Shown: positions 31,201 through 43,602, counted from the first letter of the stretch. The stretch is DNA of 64,000 bases from Acholoe squamosa (GCA_949317995.1 OX439036.1:9776356-9840355); one strand, 5' to 3'. The notes: generated by a model from the sequence alone, not told the origin. Numbers and translations are program-made.

Positions 31201-34200
31201 ATGGCGGCTGTGAAAGACATTGAGACCCCCAACACCATGTCATCCACAGGACATGCAGGGTTGCCCCCTGGCGGCGGGGATATGCAAAAACCGGTTCAAG
31301 TTATTGAGATGCACATGATGGACAAACGGAAATACTTTCCGCTAACGCTAATGAGCGGGTTCACGATACGAACCTTACTCTACCCCTTTACACTAATCAA
31401 AACTAGACTGCAGCTACAGAAGCACGATACTATGTACCGGGGAACTTTTGATGCCTTTAGTAAGATCGCCCATGCTGAGGGAGCCCGCGGCTTGTACAAA
31501 GGGTTCTGGGTAACAAACCTGTTCATCGTTCCTCAAATGAGTTACATCGCTACTTATGAGAGTGTACGGAGACTGCTGGCAGGTCATGGAGTTACCAACA
31601 ACAAAATCAAGGTAGAATTTTTTTATCTTCATAAAGTTAATAGTGATAAGTTAATGTCAGCTGTTGATAGATTTAATAATCACATATGTAATTGTGAACA
31701 AAAGGAAAACTCCATAACCAAGCATTATTGGTACAGGTAGTCCCAAGCTATAAATATCTAGGTGTAACATTGGACCCTTTATTATCGTATAACCTTCATT
31801 TGAAAAATCAAGTGAAAACTATTTCATATAAATCCTATAAACGTTGTCTCTTGCATCGATATCTAGATGTAAAACTAGCTATAAACCTATATAAATTGAC
31901 TATCTTACTCTACATGGACTACGCTGATATGTTTCGCTACTACTTAGGCCAGTCCAAAATAAAAAGTTGGTCTATGGATTTCCCGCTTCACATTTTCGGA
32001 AATCAAACTGTAACCTTTTGGTACATACCCCGTAGGAGATATATACACTTGTTAAATTATATGTATAACCGATCTAGGTCTAAAGTGTATGTGGTTACAA
32101 ACAAGCTGCCGACTAGACAGAATGATGCTGCAACTTGTAAAATTATAACCCGAAACTGAATCTTATGCTAAAAGTGTAGTTTTCTGGTGCTCAACAATGA
32201 TCATTAGTGAGTTGGGGCCAGCAGGCACCCAGAGCGTCTTAAAGTGAGACGTTTTTGTCCGGTTTAGTTCTTCCACTAAATACTAGGTGGCCACCCTGAG
32301 CCCACTGTGCCAATGCACATCGCCCAATTTTTGCCTTGTATTATCATTATATATTATTCTCATTACCGTAATCTCTCGCGTAGAAGGCGCAGCCCGCGTA
32401 GAAGGCGCACCCCCAACTCAGGGAAGGCAGATTCACGAAGAAGGCACATCTGCTGCTTCTGAGTCTAATATTTGAAAAACCTGCGTATAAGGCGCACCCC
32501 TAACTCAAGGAGCATGGTCCTCATAAAGGACCCAACCCAAAGGGGCATTTCAAATATTGACTACAGATATCAATACCCCATCTGCTCATGTATTTTCTTT
32601 AACCAAAGAAAAGGTGTAGTTGATAGCATGGTGCTCTATATGCCAATAAACTACTGAGTGAAGCAAACCATTCTGCTCATCAGAAAGTACATTGGGAAAT
32701 ATGTGTACACCCCACTCACTGAGACCTTTATCAATTATTCTATTGACCTTTTAATGAAGAGAATACATGCAGCCTTATAATAAATAATCCTGCCCTAGTG
32801 GGTGCTGCAACCTGGTGTTATTATAATTTATAGGAAACACTTAAGGACATACAGAACATAACACCAGATGGCAGCAGCACTACTATGGCAGGAGTTTATG
32901 CTGCATCTTTTGATTCTCTTGATTAAAAGGTCAATAGTATAACCAATAAAGTTCTCAGTGAGTGAGCTGTACATATTTTTCCAAAGACTTTTATGGCTAG
33001 CAGAATGGTATGCTTCATTCATTTAATTATGGGTATATAGAGCACCATGATATCAACTACACCTTTTCTTTGGATAAAGAAAATATATGAGGGTGTGTAC
33101 CTGATTCTGAATTGGAGTCCGCAGGCGTGGCGCAGTCAGTAGCGCGTCCGCTCACGGGCCGTAAGGTCGTGGGTTCGGTTCCCGGCCCGGCCGGAGCACA
33201 GTGGTGGTTCCAAACGTCGACGTAAGGTGTCGTTTGAGTTCCTCCCTGCTCTGGCTAGGCTGTGCTGGAAAGTCTCTCGGCGGTCATGGCAGACAAATGA
33301 CTTAAAACAGGTCTGTCCATCTCTCACTATGCCTATGTAGTGACGGATGTTAAAGAACCATTGCCTCGGTAAATGTGTAGGGGCGTGCTTTCTATCTTCC
33401 CATAGATTCGGTCGCCATCACCCCCCCTCCCCATTAGACTAGGGTCCGGGCAACAACGCCACAAGGGTAATCTCACTTCGGTGTGGATACAACCCGCGGG
33501 ACCTCTCGCCCTTGAGTGTCGGCCGTAAGGAAGGCACAAGGTGAGATAAAAATTCAATCAATCTGAATTGGAAGTTGGAGGTACCCCGCGTATAAGGCGC
33601 ACCCCCAACTCAAGGCAGCCTTGCTCCCGTGTATAAGACCCATGAACGATCTGATTCGCGTAGAAGACACGCCTTATACGCGGGAGATTACGGTAACTAC
33701 AATACTATAAACTGAGAGGTTACCCCTTTTCTGTATCATATAAAGTGATACATGATTTAATGAGACGACGAAATCAATTGTAAGTTTAAAAATCAAATGG
33801 CAATAAAGTAAATTCAAACAAAAAATTATTTCTGCCTGCTCAAAAAGGTGAAAAACTCCCTTCATTTTTCATGAGAAAAAAAAAGAAAAAAGTAGAAACA
33901 CAAGAATCACCCAATGAAGTATGTACCGTAATTGCAACTTTTAATCAAAATGGAGAAACAATCAAGACAAATCATAGATAAGTTAACAATTGATACTTTA
34001 TGGATACATGTTCCTTCATGTTTCCAGTCACTAGTCGGAGGAGGATGTGCCTCCATGGTCGGTCAGACATTTGTCGTACCCATCGACGTTGTCTCTCAGC
34101 ATATCATGATGATCATGGATAATAAGAAAGACTCTGGAAAGACATCGGGCGGGCCCCGACCCAACTTCCGCACACCCTTGAATATACCACAAGAGGCACT

Positions 34201-37200
34201 GAGTTCACCGTTTGGTCGGTCGGTGGCGGTGGTTAAGGCAGTGTACCGTAAGGACGGTGTACGAGGGTTTTACAAGGGTTACCTGGCGTCGTTAGCCGTC
34301 TACGCACCTAATAGTGCCATGTGGTGGTTCTTCTATGACGTCTACACTGGTGAGTCTTGTATTTTACTAACTATATTACCCAATAATAGCATAGAAAAAC
34401 GCTAGGTTATTATGTTGTCATCCACCGGTCATAGATTGACAAAGGAAAAGAACAATTAAAAAAAAGATGAATTCTATGAGAGCAAATGGAACTGTATCTA
34501 TTCTGTGCCCCTTCCATCTTTAAGTAGTAATTGAAAAAATATGTTCTATAGCCACTCTGCAGATTGTCCAGCAAAAAAAAATAAGTTACATTTTGTGATT
34601 GTGGCATTGGATATAAGATGAGTAGAAACAAAACTGAACTGCGCTACCCAATAATAATTTCAGGTTGTTGCTTGAAACACACAACTTTTATTGCTATATG
34701 ATACTTGTCATATTTGTTACCCAGGTGTACTGTCAAACTGTCTGCCTGACTGGATGTCTCACCTCGCCATGCAGACGATGGCCGCCCCAATGAGTGGTAT
34801 CACCACTGCCTTCCTTACCAACCCACTCGACACTGTCAGGGCACGAATACAGGTATGTAACAATAATACCCTCACCTGCCCACTCAACACTGTCAGGGCA
34901 CAAATACATGTAAATACCAATAATTCCCTCAGCTACCCACTTGACACTGTCAGGGCACGAACACAGGTATGTAAATACATGCTGCCAATAATACCCTCAC
35001 CTAGCCATTCAACACTGTCAGGGTACAGATGAAGGTAAATTTCAATAATACCCTCAGCTACCCACTCATCACTGTCAGGGCACAAATATAGGTAAATACC
35101 AATAATACCCTCACCTACCCTATCAACACTGTCAGGGCACGAATATAGGTAAATGCCAATAATACCCTCGTACATGGAAACGGCCGTGCCAACGTAAATC
35201 AGAAAACCCCCATCAAGCATTTCCTGATGTGTGCACATGTTGGTCCACGCCTCGAAAAACGGGCTATATTTGTCATATGCTTTAACAACCCATTTGAAAC
35301 TCAGGGCATAGATAGAGGTGAATATCATTAACACCCACACAGGATACAGACAGAGGGAAATACATGGTGCCAATAATGCCCTCACCAACTCTGTGAAACA
35401 TTTAAAGGTTAAAAAAAATCTCCCCATTGTTTTAATGATACATTTTGGTTATGATAAGGGACCACTGTAACCTATAAGTTACAAAAACCAGATATAGCTG
35501 GTGACTATCGGTTATCATTATTTATGAAGTGGTCACTTGGCCATTCACATGGTAGTAGAGACATCATGATAACATTCTTATCCTTGCCCCGGGGTTTTAC
35601 TAGTATCCTATATCGCGCGTACAAGACGCATCCTGCATATAAGGTGCACCCTGAGTTGAAAGAAATGATAGGGACTTTGAGGAAATGCTTCAAGCCGATT
35701 TTGGGTACACTGTTTTCTCTTTAAAGTAACTGGATAAAACCTAGTCATATGTCGGGGGTAGACTTTGGCATAAGATAAAAACCACTTTTGACCAAAAATA
35801 ATCCCACCCCCCCACCCCAAAAAAAACAACAACAACAACAACAACAAAAACAAAAAAAAAACATTAGCTTATGACTAGAGTTTTTCGATATCATAATCAA
35901 CGAAAAAGAGTGGGTGTGCCTCATATTCAAAAATCTATGGTAATTAAACTTTCAGAAAACGCAGGTCAACAGCATGGGGGTAGACTTGGTAGAATAGCCT
36001 TATCAAGCCAATTTTGATATGAATTCCCAAAATAAAATCGGCTTATGATGAAGGCTTTTTCGTAGGTTTCAATGAACGATTACCATTCATGAACATGATG
36101 TATCAAAAATTTAACTTTTAAAGTCCATGCAGAATTTGGTCATGTGAGTCACATGAACACACATAAAGGTCACTGTGTATGAGTACTTTGAATTCTCTCG
36201 TATTTAGCCGCATTCTCGAAAAAGCCGCACCCCTGGTTTTGGAATGAGCTATACGCTGCATCTGAGGCTTCGATCTTGGAGGTTTATTCTATCATATCAT
36301 ACTGCATCGTTGTGTTTAAGTGCCGGTATTTGAATAAACGCCCGTCTTATATAAGCGCTGGGGTAAGGGCGTGTTGAAATATCTCTTAAGCACTGAAAAC
36401 TGTATCCTGAATAAGCGCCTGTCTTGTGTAAGCGCCGGGGAATTGAGGCCGCTAAAATAAAAACCGCCGGGGCGCTTGAACACAACGATACGGTACCCCT
36501 GTATAAGCAGCACCCTAACTTTGGGCTTATTCTGCAAGCCGCACCTTGGCTTATGGTTCTATTATAAACCGCGGCTTATACAATATAATTTATGGGCATT
36601 TCAAAAGTTCTAGAGTTCATTATCAATTCATATATTGTATACATGTGTACAATAGACATTGTTATCAGTACTGATTACGATATAAAGATAGCACCAGGGT
36701 GGAGAAGTTCACTCTGATCAGTATCAAATATCTAGGTAGCCAATGTAAATAGATTTCGGATCAACTGAAGTACCATAATCCCCCGTGTATTTATAAGGCA
36801 CATCTCACGTCTATTAGGCACCCTGAGTTGAAGGAAACCCTATAAGGTCCATCTGGGTGCCGAATTTTGAAGGTTTAGTGTACTGTTCTATAGTAATTAT
36901 ACCCCGCCTATAGGACGCACCCATTCTTTGGGCTGATTCAGAGGGCCACTGATTCACATGAGAAATGCCCCATATGTGAGAGATTAGGGTAGTCTTTATA
37001 AATTACACCTGTGCACTTTGTCTTGACCTATAAATTTTGTCTTGAAAATAGTCTAAAAAAACTCGCTTATATTAAAGTTACACCCCAATTTTGGCTCTTG
37101 GGACTTTGACCAAGCATATAAGGTCCACCAGGGGTCCGCAATCTATGGTCCGTCGGAGTTTACAGAAGTTGAGAATACCGATTGTTAGGCAAAATCTTTT

Positions 37201-39247
37201 TAAAAGTGCCACTTTTAATAATCAAATTTCCATGCAACAGTTGTCTCATGCGCCCTCATGATACATGAAATGTGTCATTTCCGGAACCAATAAGACAAAT
37301 TTTCATCCTATCAGCCACAGGCAGAATGGAACCATGCGGGGAGAGTGAGGCAGTACTTATATAATATCTAGAAGGCTGGACACTCACAGCCCTCAGGTAG
37401 TCCACCGTCATCTCTGCACTGGGATTTGTGGCCAGATCTGTCTAAGTGCAACACTACTGGATGTAGGATCCAGCCCTATGTTCCTACATTCTCCACTGTA
37501 CAATTTAGGTTTACAATAAATGTACAATATATTGGTTACTTGTGCATTAGAGACATTTCTTTACTTTTTCCACCTTCATCTCTGTTTCAACATTGTGTGA
37601 TCCTAAAAACACATGGCTAATCTGCATAGGAACCTTTATGGAATGAGGGAGGGGGACCTGTTACAGGTGCACACTAGTCAACCCACCTGAATACCATGAG
37701 TACCAATCAATTAGGCTCTACTTAGAAACAATCTGTGCAAAGCCAAGTGGACAATCAAGTAGTTCCACAATACACAATCCCACTGCATGTGCCTGCGTAC
37801 AGCTCTGGTATTTGAAATATAGATTACACTAATACTCACAAGATAAAATATCTTACCTATACAAGGAATTACAGAATATTTATACATGGGTCTGGCAAAA
37901 CTCCATATACATCAAATCTTATTAATTCTATTATTTTGCTATTGTACAGTAAATATGAACCCCTATAACATAGACCAACCCCCATACCTCAACAATAAAA
38001 AGAAAATGGCCGAAAACCTGAGTTTCACACCTTTGTATAACAACTATGCACTTGGCTCACTCTCCCAACACAGGTCCCGTCCGCCTGTGCTATCAGCGAT
38101 ATCTGGAATCTGTAATGGTTAAACGGATCCACACTTATTGATTATAACGAACCTTTGAAGCTCACTTGACAAAATAAACTGTACTTAGAACATTGAGTCA
38201 GTAGCGGATCCAGGATCTAGATTACAAAGTTTAAAGTCTGTGTTTAACCCTTTAAGGGCAGTTGATAAAGGAGTATATAATGCTTGTCGGTTGGCATGAT
38301 GCAGCAATGAAGTGCTGCCCAGACTGCTCATCAGCAACTCATTGGAGCATCATGCTAAAGGGCCAGTCAGACTGGTCATAGAATATCTACTACTCTGACA
38401 GAAAATCCACGACTACGACGCGATTTTCCCATAATTTCCAAAGTTGTGCATATCAAACTTTCATGATTTTAAAATCGTGAGATTTTGGCCAATTTTTGGA
38501 GTCATAGGACTATGCCACACTGTACGATTTTATCCCCGATTTTCCAGCTGAAAAATCGCGTCGTACTTCTTATCTTCCTACGACCAGTCTGACCGGCCCT
38601 TAACTCTCTGGGACCAACTCCACAGGGTCCAAATGACGCATGAATGTAGCTGTGGCGGGTTACTCACTATGGCTGTATTCACTTAACATGTGGACCAATA
38701 GACACCCAGCGGCTCTCAAAGGGTTAATGTGGAGGGGTGAAAGGTATCCTACTGCTCATTAATGATTCAATAAATCTTATCATATCAGCCCATATATAAG
38801 GCAAGGCTGTGGATGGGTTACTGGTGGGCCTTATGTGATGGAAAAATCTCCCCAAAACCTCCTTTAAATTGAAAAGTGGCGTGAGAAATATTGTGGTTTG
38901 GGGGCGTCCTATCTACCTATGGGTTTTAAGAATTTAAAAGGGAAGTTTTCCTGTTTTTTTTGTAAGCCAGTGAGTCGGATCTGAGTAAGAATAACCTTAG
39001 TTATCAAAATGGTTTTACATACCCTTTACTCACTCTATTGTCATTTATTATGTTTCAGGTTGAGGGGACTCCATTCCGGTTAACAGCCACAACGCTGTGG
39101 CAAGAGGAACACCTCAAGATCTTCACGAAGGGTTTATCGGCGCGTCTCGTCCAGTCGGTTACGTTCTCCTTCTTCATCATTCTGTGTTATGAGAGTATAA
39201 AACGTATTAGTTTGTTAGATGAGTACAAACATGTATCGCGCTGGTGA
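31201..39247 (+). CDS. SLC25A44: Mitochondrial carrier, SLC25A44-like; exons 31201-31611, 34028-34349, 34725-34852, 39059-39247
   Basis: The four exons join in phase (GT donors, AG acceptors) to about 349 residues; the human protein has 314. Three carrier repeats are visible. The first signature is YPFTLIKTRLQ (exon 1, residues about 62-72), with GTFDAF..I..AEG and LYKGF after it. The second is VPIDVVSQH (exon 2). The third is NPLDTVRARIQ at the end of exon 3. GFYKGYLASL and GLSARL segments follow the second and third. The replaced acidic residue in signature 1 (PFTLIKT) is characteristic of this subfamily, which imports branched-chain amino acids into mitochondria. The start is the ATG at 31201, followed by an N-terminal extension longer than in vertebrates. 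An acceptor at 31038 suggests an upstream 5' UTR exon. Introns 1-3 are 2.4, 0.4 and 4.2 kb and are loaded with repeats. Confidence 0.9.
31625..32165 (+). pseudogene. LINE reverse transcriptase tail in intron 1 of the carrier gene
   Basis: Reads YKYLGVTLDPLLSYNLHLKN and an LYKLTILLYMDYAD segment, the thumb and C-terminal signature of CR1/Jockey-like reverse transcriptases, in the frame 31728-32159. The catalytic part is missing, as expected for 5'-truncated LINE copies. Another frame just upstream (about 31640-31715) may carry the preceding residues. Confidence 0.65.
33117..33561 (+). mobile_element. tRNA-derived SINE, 445 bp
   Basis: Flanked by an 11-bp direct repeat TCTGAATTGGA (33106-33116 and 33562-33572). 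The head resembles a tRNA with box A TGGCGCAGTCAGTAGCGCG (about 33128-33146) and box B GGTTCGGTTCC (about 33172-33182), the internal RNA polymerase III promoter. A body with GTGACGGATGTTAAAGAACC (about 33340-33359) and a tail ending ATTCAATCA follow. The direct repeat shows a complete insertion by LINE machinery. Confidence 0.85.
33121..33195 (+). tRNA. tRNA-like head of the SINE (not a functional tRNA gene)
   Basis: Boxes A and B are well kept, but the acceptor stem does not close cleanly and the sequence continues into a SINE body, so this is a SINE promoter rather than a tRNA gene. Confidence 0.6.
34821..35170 (+). repeat. Minisatellite grown from the exon 3 end and its splice donor
   Basis: The exon 3 terminus and following intron bases (CCCACTCGACACTGTCAGGG, then an AGGTATGTAA donor) recur five more times downstream at about 56-65 base spacing, each with an ACACTGTCAGGG-like core (one has CATCACTGTCAGGG). 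Most copies keep an AGGTAAAT or AGGTATGT donor-like end; one has lost it (CATGTAAAT). The repeat therefore lies across the exon-intron junction. Confidence 0.8.
35171..36304 (+). other. Intron 3 sequence of the carrier gene
   Basis: No coding evidence. Includes a CAA-repeat microsatellite at 35827-35850 and TATCGCGCGTACAAGACGC at 35611-35629, a fragment of the TA-CCGTAA family. Confidence 0.4.
36305..36491. mobile_element. Small inverted-repeat element nested in a TA-CCGTAA relic
   Basis: The left end ATCGTTGTGTTTAAGTGCC (about 36306-36324) returns inverted as GGCGCTTGAACACAACGAT (about 36471-36489). Inner phrases TAAGCGC and GCGCTTA pair too. Around it, GCCGCACCCC-type phrases (36205-36240 and 36505-36575) show an older repeat as host. 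Confidence 0.55.
36492..38358 (+). other. Intron 3 sequence with repeat fragments
   Basis: Fragments of the TA-CCGTAA family at 36776-36850 and 36900-36990. The frame at 37886-38122 has no recognisable product. No exon support. Confidence 0.4.
38359..38600. mobile_element. MITE with AGGGCCAGTCAGACTGGTC ends, Harbinger-like
   Basis: 242 bp. TIRs AGGGCCAGTCAGACTGGTC and GACCAGTCTGACCGGCCCT, flanked by TAA (38356-38358 and 38601-38603). Internal arms pair as well (TACGACGCGATTTT near 38415 with AAAATCGCGTCGTA near 38563). TWA duplication suggests PIF/Harbinger mobilisation. Lies in intron 3 of the carrier gene. Confidence 0.75.
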
Positions 39248-40486
39248 GGTTTTCATAGAATATGATAGATAATATTGCCAATATTGCCATCCCCTCCCCT
39301 TAAAGGGGACTTAACCCTTTAACCTTTTAAACGCTGCATCAAGCTTGGATGGACAGCATTAGTGCACTACAAGCTAGTACTATTACTTTGTCAGAACTGT
39401 GACACCAAATTACAATCTCCTGTGTGTAAGGTGCATTCCACGTATAAGGCACACCTAGAGTTTTAGAATGTGGTTAAATAAAAATGAAATACAGTATAAG
39501 AATTAATACAAGCAAAACCAGACGCGGTCAAGTACAGTTTAAAATTTATTCAAAGTGTAGAATAATATCACAGTTACATCAAATCAATAATATGGTGTGT
39601 ATGGTTGATGTTATGATGATCGACGTTTCGGGTAGATTAACTATCCTTTATCAAGATCAAACATGAAAAAATTCATGACTACTGAATTCATGTTCAAAAT
39701 TCAAAACGCTATGTATAGCTAGGGACCCCGTATGTCCTATTATGACTTGAGGAGACTAAAATATCACAAGAAAGGTATTGGTGTCCGCCTTACAGATACA
39801 GAGAGAGAACTAAAACCCCGCATATAAGACGCGCCTTATTCACAGGAGATTACGGCACTAGCACTATATCGCGCCGACCCTTCAGGGGTGTATTAACCTC
39901 ATAAGATGCTTGAATGCCGCCCCGGTGACCGTAACATGGAAGTGTTGCTCTTGATAAAATCCTTGTTTACCATCAACTATAGCCCTGTTTGTCTCATCAT
40001 TATTTGTGCAGACTTTAAACTTAACAGTCGAGCTGTAACTGCATTGTGACCAGTCCTGCTGAACGGTACCTGATAGTGGCTGTACTTATGGTTTTAGAAC
40101 TATGATGTCCATTGTAGATAACCTTTACTGGATAATCTTCCATCTATGTACATGCCTTAACCATACACTCTAAAAGACTGCTGTGTAGAGCTTGATGTGT
40201 GTTCAAAACTACGGTAGCTAACTCTACTGGGCTAGATAAGTATTGTTGTACCGGTATTAGAATTTTAGTTTATGCACATGAAAATTGACCATTTATTGAA
40301 TGCCAACATCCCACAGTATTTTGTGTATAAGGTGCACACTGAAATGAAGGGAAGGCTATAAGGTGCAGCTCGGTTTTGACTTTTGTAATTTTCCCTAGTT
40401 ATACATCTCAGCCTTTTAGACCTAAAGCCGCACCTTTGTCTTAAAGGCGTACCTAGGGTCCAACCTCAAGTAAAAGATGCGCCTTA
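39248..40486 (+). other. Non-coding stretch after the carrier gene
   Basis: Probably includes the carrier 3' UTR, whose end is not obvious. A TA-CCGTAA family fragment lies at 39815-39857 and a Penelope-type 3' motif at 39618-39658. Confidence 0.4.
39600..39680 (-). repeat. Penelope-type 3' motif relic
   Basis: On the minus strand CTTGATAAAGGATAGTTAAT is followed by CTACCCGAAACGTCG: a TGATAAAG - hairpin - CGAAACG layout that is common at the ends of Penelope-like and related elements and resembles a degenerate hammerhead core. No reverse transcriptase adjoins it. Confidence 0.35.
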
Positions 40487-40650
40487 CAGTGATGTAAGTT
40501 TCAGGATTTTGACTGATTTCAGAGTTTGATATGCCTACAGATTTAGCCACATTTTCTGTTTTGAAGTCAAGTTCTGTTATATTTTACAATGAATTTAGAT
40601 CTTCTATGAGAACCTTCAGAATTTTTCGTTCACTCTGACTTACATCCCTG
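40487..40650. mobile_element. MITE, CAGGGATGTAAGTC family, copy 2
   Basis: 164 bp, left end CAGTGATGTAAGT (one change), right end TGACTTACATCCCTG. Flanks GCCTTA (40481-40486) and GTCTTA (40651-40656) match at five of six positions, in line with the 6-bp duplication of the other copies. Confidence 0.65.
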
Positions 40651-41422
40651 GTCTTATATGTGAGCTATTACAACATTAAACAAAACAGGTTCCAGTTTAA
40701 CACGGTGATGTATAAGCCATATATGCTCACACACCGGGTTACTCTCTCCAAAGAAAACTTTTAACCTGGTGCTAGTGATGTGTACCAATGAATGACATTT
40801 ATTTATAGTGTGCACCGCTAACGCAAGGGGGCAGTACCTTAAGTGTTCCGCCAGCGTGATCCCTTTCGGGAGAAACGGTATGAGGAAGTGTGTCCGTGGT
40901 TCCGGTGGTGAATATGCGAAAGTCTACTGCTCATATTTTACAAGCGAAAATGGCGCCGCGTTAGCGCTTCTCCTCGAAAGACGTAACCTTCTGCCAGTCA
41001 ACAAAACACTGGTGGTTTTAATAGCACTTTGTGGATATTTTGCCTGTTTTAAGCCCAAGGTTTAGCTGAAAAAGATTGAGTGTACGCTCTGTGCACCCTT
41101 TTCCAAACCCGGGATCTGCCATATTATAGCACACAGCAGCAATGCTTACACACTAGCGAGTTACCACAATGTCTACCAAAGTATTCCCCCATAGCAATCT
41201 AAAATGCATTGCTTGGTTACAAACACAGGAAAATAGTATAATGTTCCTTCCTGGTGTTACTGACATCGGTACTTTGTAAAATGAAAAATGTAACATTAAT
41301 AGATAACTGTGATCTACTTGAACCTACCATTTACCAATAAGAAGGTTTTGTAAGACATCTTAACTAAGAAGTAATTACTTCCAAATACTCAGTAGACTTT
41401 GACCCAGTATAGATGTGCTGTA
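40651..41422 (+). other. Non-coding stretch
   Basis: The frame at 40808-41065 gives an 85-residue product without recognisable motif. No gene call. Confidence 0.35.
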
Positions 41423-42028
41423 CCGTAAATTCTCTCGTATAATCCAAATGAAAATTAGGCTTATAGGATCAGTCCAAAGAAGGGGTGCGGCTTATAGGAG
41501 GTTTTTTTTACACCATTGGACATTACTAAAATGCCAATTTTCATGCCCCAGATGAGGCTTCTAGCCTTCTCTCAAACTCAGGGTGTGGCTTATACAAGGG
41601 AATTTGCGGTAGATCCCATGTGAGCCAAAATGTGAGCCAAAATCTATAAGCCGGTGTTGGTGCATTTTAGACTTTTACAAAAACCCCAGTCATAAGCCGG
41701 GGGGTGAGTTTAGCCCCTTGACCCCCCCTTACCCCCCCCCCCCTAAAACTAAAAAATCTCACCAATTCTTGAGGAAAATCAGCCATATTTCTATCAATTT
41801 TTTATTGATTTCTTATAGAAAACATATTGAAATGATCTTGTATGGTAAAAATCGTACATATTAAAGTAATTTTATTTTCTATTGATTTCTATTGAAATTT
41901 GGTTAAAAATAACTTAAACTTTTTAAAAACCCCCGTCATAAGCCGGGCGGGGACTTTGGGAAAAATTTAGAAGCCGGTTTGGGCCCAAAATAGGAAAAAA
42001 AATCCGGCTTATGACCGGGGATTTACGG
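41423..42028. mobile_element. TA-CCGTAA family element
   Basis: CCGTAAATTCTCTCGTATAA at 41423 and the inverted GGGGATTTACGG ending 42028, both bordered by TA. Inside, CATAAGCCGGG and CCGGCTTAT phrases occur in both orientations. An additional internal end (TTTGCGGTA near 41602) indicates a nested or compound copy. Confidence 0.55.
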
Positions 42029-43410
42029 TACTGTTTTAATGTAATTTTACCCCCTCCTGTAAGTGGCACCCCATCTTTCGGAAAGTTCTATAAGGTGCAG
42101 TAGGCCTCAGATTCGCGGATAAGACGCGCCTTATCTGTGGGAGATTACGGTACCATGAGTCACAATAATCCTCTAAATTGCAGCTCCCTCATGAGAATTT
42201 ACGGTTAGATAAGAAAACATTCCACATTTGAAATCAGGAAAACATTGAATAGGGGTACTTTTGTTTCTTGAAAATCTGATGTACTCATACAATAGTCAAA
42301 TTTTTGTATGAATGAAATGTTAGGCATAACTGTGCATACTTATTGTAACACATGTGGAGTAAGTACCCTGGAACGATAATGTGAAATTTCAAACTCAACT
42401 CTTGATTGGTTGAAAAAGAAAGAAAAAGGGGGCAAAATGAATTTGGTACATTTGATAGTGAACATACCTCTTCCACAAAGTTAAGGTGCAGAGATGAAGA
42501 CCTGAGTTGTATGATATATTGTTATAATGGGATATTATTTGATACAGCCAGACTTTTTGTCTTCTCAGTGTATATCTTACACATAGTTTCCTTCATTTAA
42601 GTTGATTTCTTAATGATTTGTTCAGAAAGGGAACAGTTCAAAGAATATTGTGATTTGATTTGTCCAATTTTCAGCAGCAAGATAATGTGAATCCAATTAG
42701 TAAAATGATAGAACGATTCGTTGTGCATTGTGAGAAATACGTATTTTTATTTACCTCTCGTATTGCTTAACAACATTTTGCCTGTTGGTCGTAATGATGC
42801 ATGACAACCTTCCGCTAGCTTACCATATCAATGTGTGAAAAGAACACACTACTGGTAGATTTGGATGGCTGATTACTCGAAGCCCGTGTACAAGACATGC
42901 GAGTATTCCAGGTCTATTTCATTGCTAATAAGTGATTTTGATACCCCGTTATCCCTGGTGCTTATTTGAAACCGACGCTTTTTCACTTAAGAGCTGCAAT
43001 ACAGCACTTGCAAGGGAGACATTCACACACCCTGTCGACTCTATTGACACAGTTCTGCATGATTAGCATGATACACGAATGCAGTCCTGGTAAGTATTCC
43101 TGCATCATGACGACCAATGGGCATGATGCATTAAAGCTTTATGGGTCAAATCAAGGTTTAGGAAATCAATCTGTATTTTATCTCATTACACATTTATGTT
43201 GGCACGGGTAGATTTAAGATGGCCAGTTTTACACCAGAATATTAGTCACATTTGTGTAGTCCCACTTTTTAAGTTAAGCAAGGATATTTAATATGGTAAA
43301 TATTATAAAACTAATACAATATTGTATGAAACTGTGACATATGCTGGTGTTATAAGTTGTTATGAATTTACTAGGGAAAGATTGATTATATCGGTTTTAA
43401 ACATTGGTTA
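42029..43410 (+). other. Non-coding stretch
   Basis: A repeat fragment at 42105-42152 ends in GGGAGATTACGGTA. Otherwise nothing recognised; small frames (42406-42600, 42966-43211) lack motifs. Confidence 0.35.
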
Positions 43411-43599
43411 GGGAGTGGTCATTTTTTTCTGAAAATTTTCTGTCCCCCCCCCCTTTTATTCTTTAGTGTCGCTCAGGCTTTTTCGCTCAAATGGGTCAAC
43501 AACTTTTTTGTCCCCCCCCCCCTAACAGGGGTCTGAAATATTTTTGTCCCCCCCAAACCCACCAACCCCCCACCCTGTTGTTAAAAAATGACCTCTCCC
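43411..43599. mobile_element. MITE, GGGAGTG family, short copy
   Basis: 189 bp, left end GGGAGTGGTCATTTTTTTC, right end AAAAAATGACCTCTCCC, flanked by TTA (43408-43410 and 43600-43602). C-runs inside. Same family as 24322-24637. Confidence 0.75.
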
Positions 43600-43602
43600 T
43601 TA

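Larger units (their letters stand above)
32366..33693. mobile_element. MITE, TA-CCGTAA family, with hairpin core and SINE insertion
   Basis: Left end CCGTAATCTCTCGCGTAGAA at 32366 and inverted right end CGCGGGAGATTACGG to 33693, each bordered by TA. Between them, AAGGCGCACCCC-type subterminal repeats, an imperfect inverted repeat at about 32570-33095 (AACCAAAGAAAAGGTGTAG returns inverted near 33060-33078; GACCTTTTAATGAAGAGAAT pairs near 32915-32935), and the SINE at 33117-33561. It lies in intron 1 of the carrier gene. Confidence 0.65.

Noticed and set aside
33121-33195. A genuine tRNA gene
   Set aside because: Boxes A and B are good, but the stems do not close and the sequence is the head of a 445-bp SINE with its own target duplication.
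34933-35427. 164-codon minus-strand frame in carrier intron 3
   Set aside because: Its repeats (YLCPDSV-type) are the antisense translation of the splice-junction minisatellite.
40808-41065. 85-residue frame as a gene
   Set aside because: No recognisable motif, no splice or promoter context; cannot be supported.
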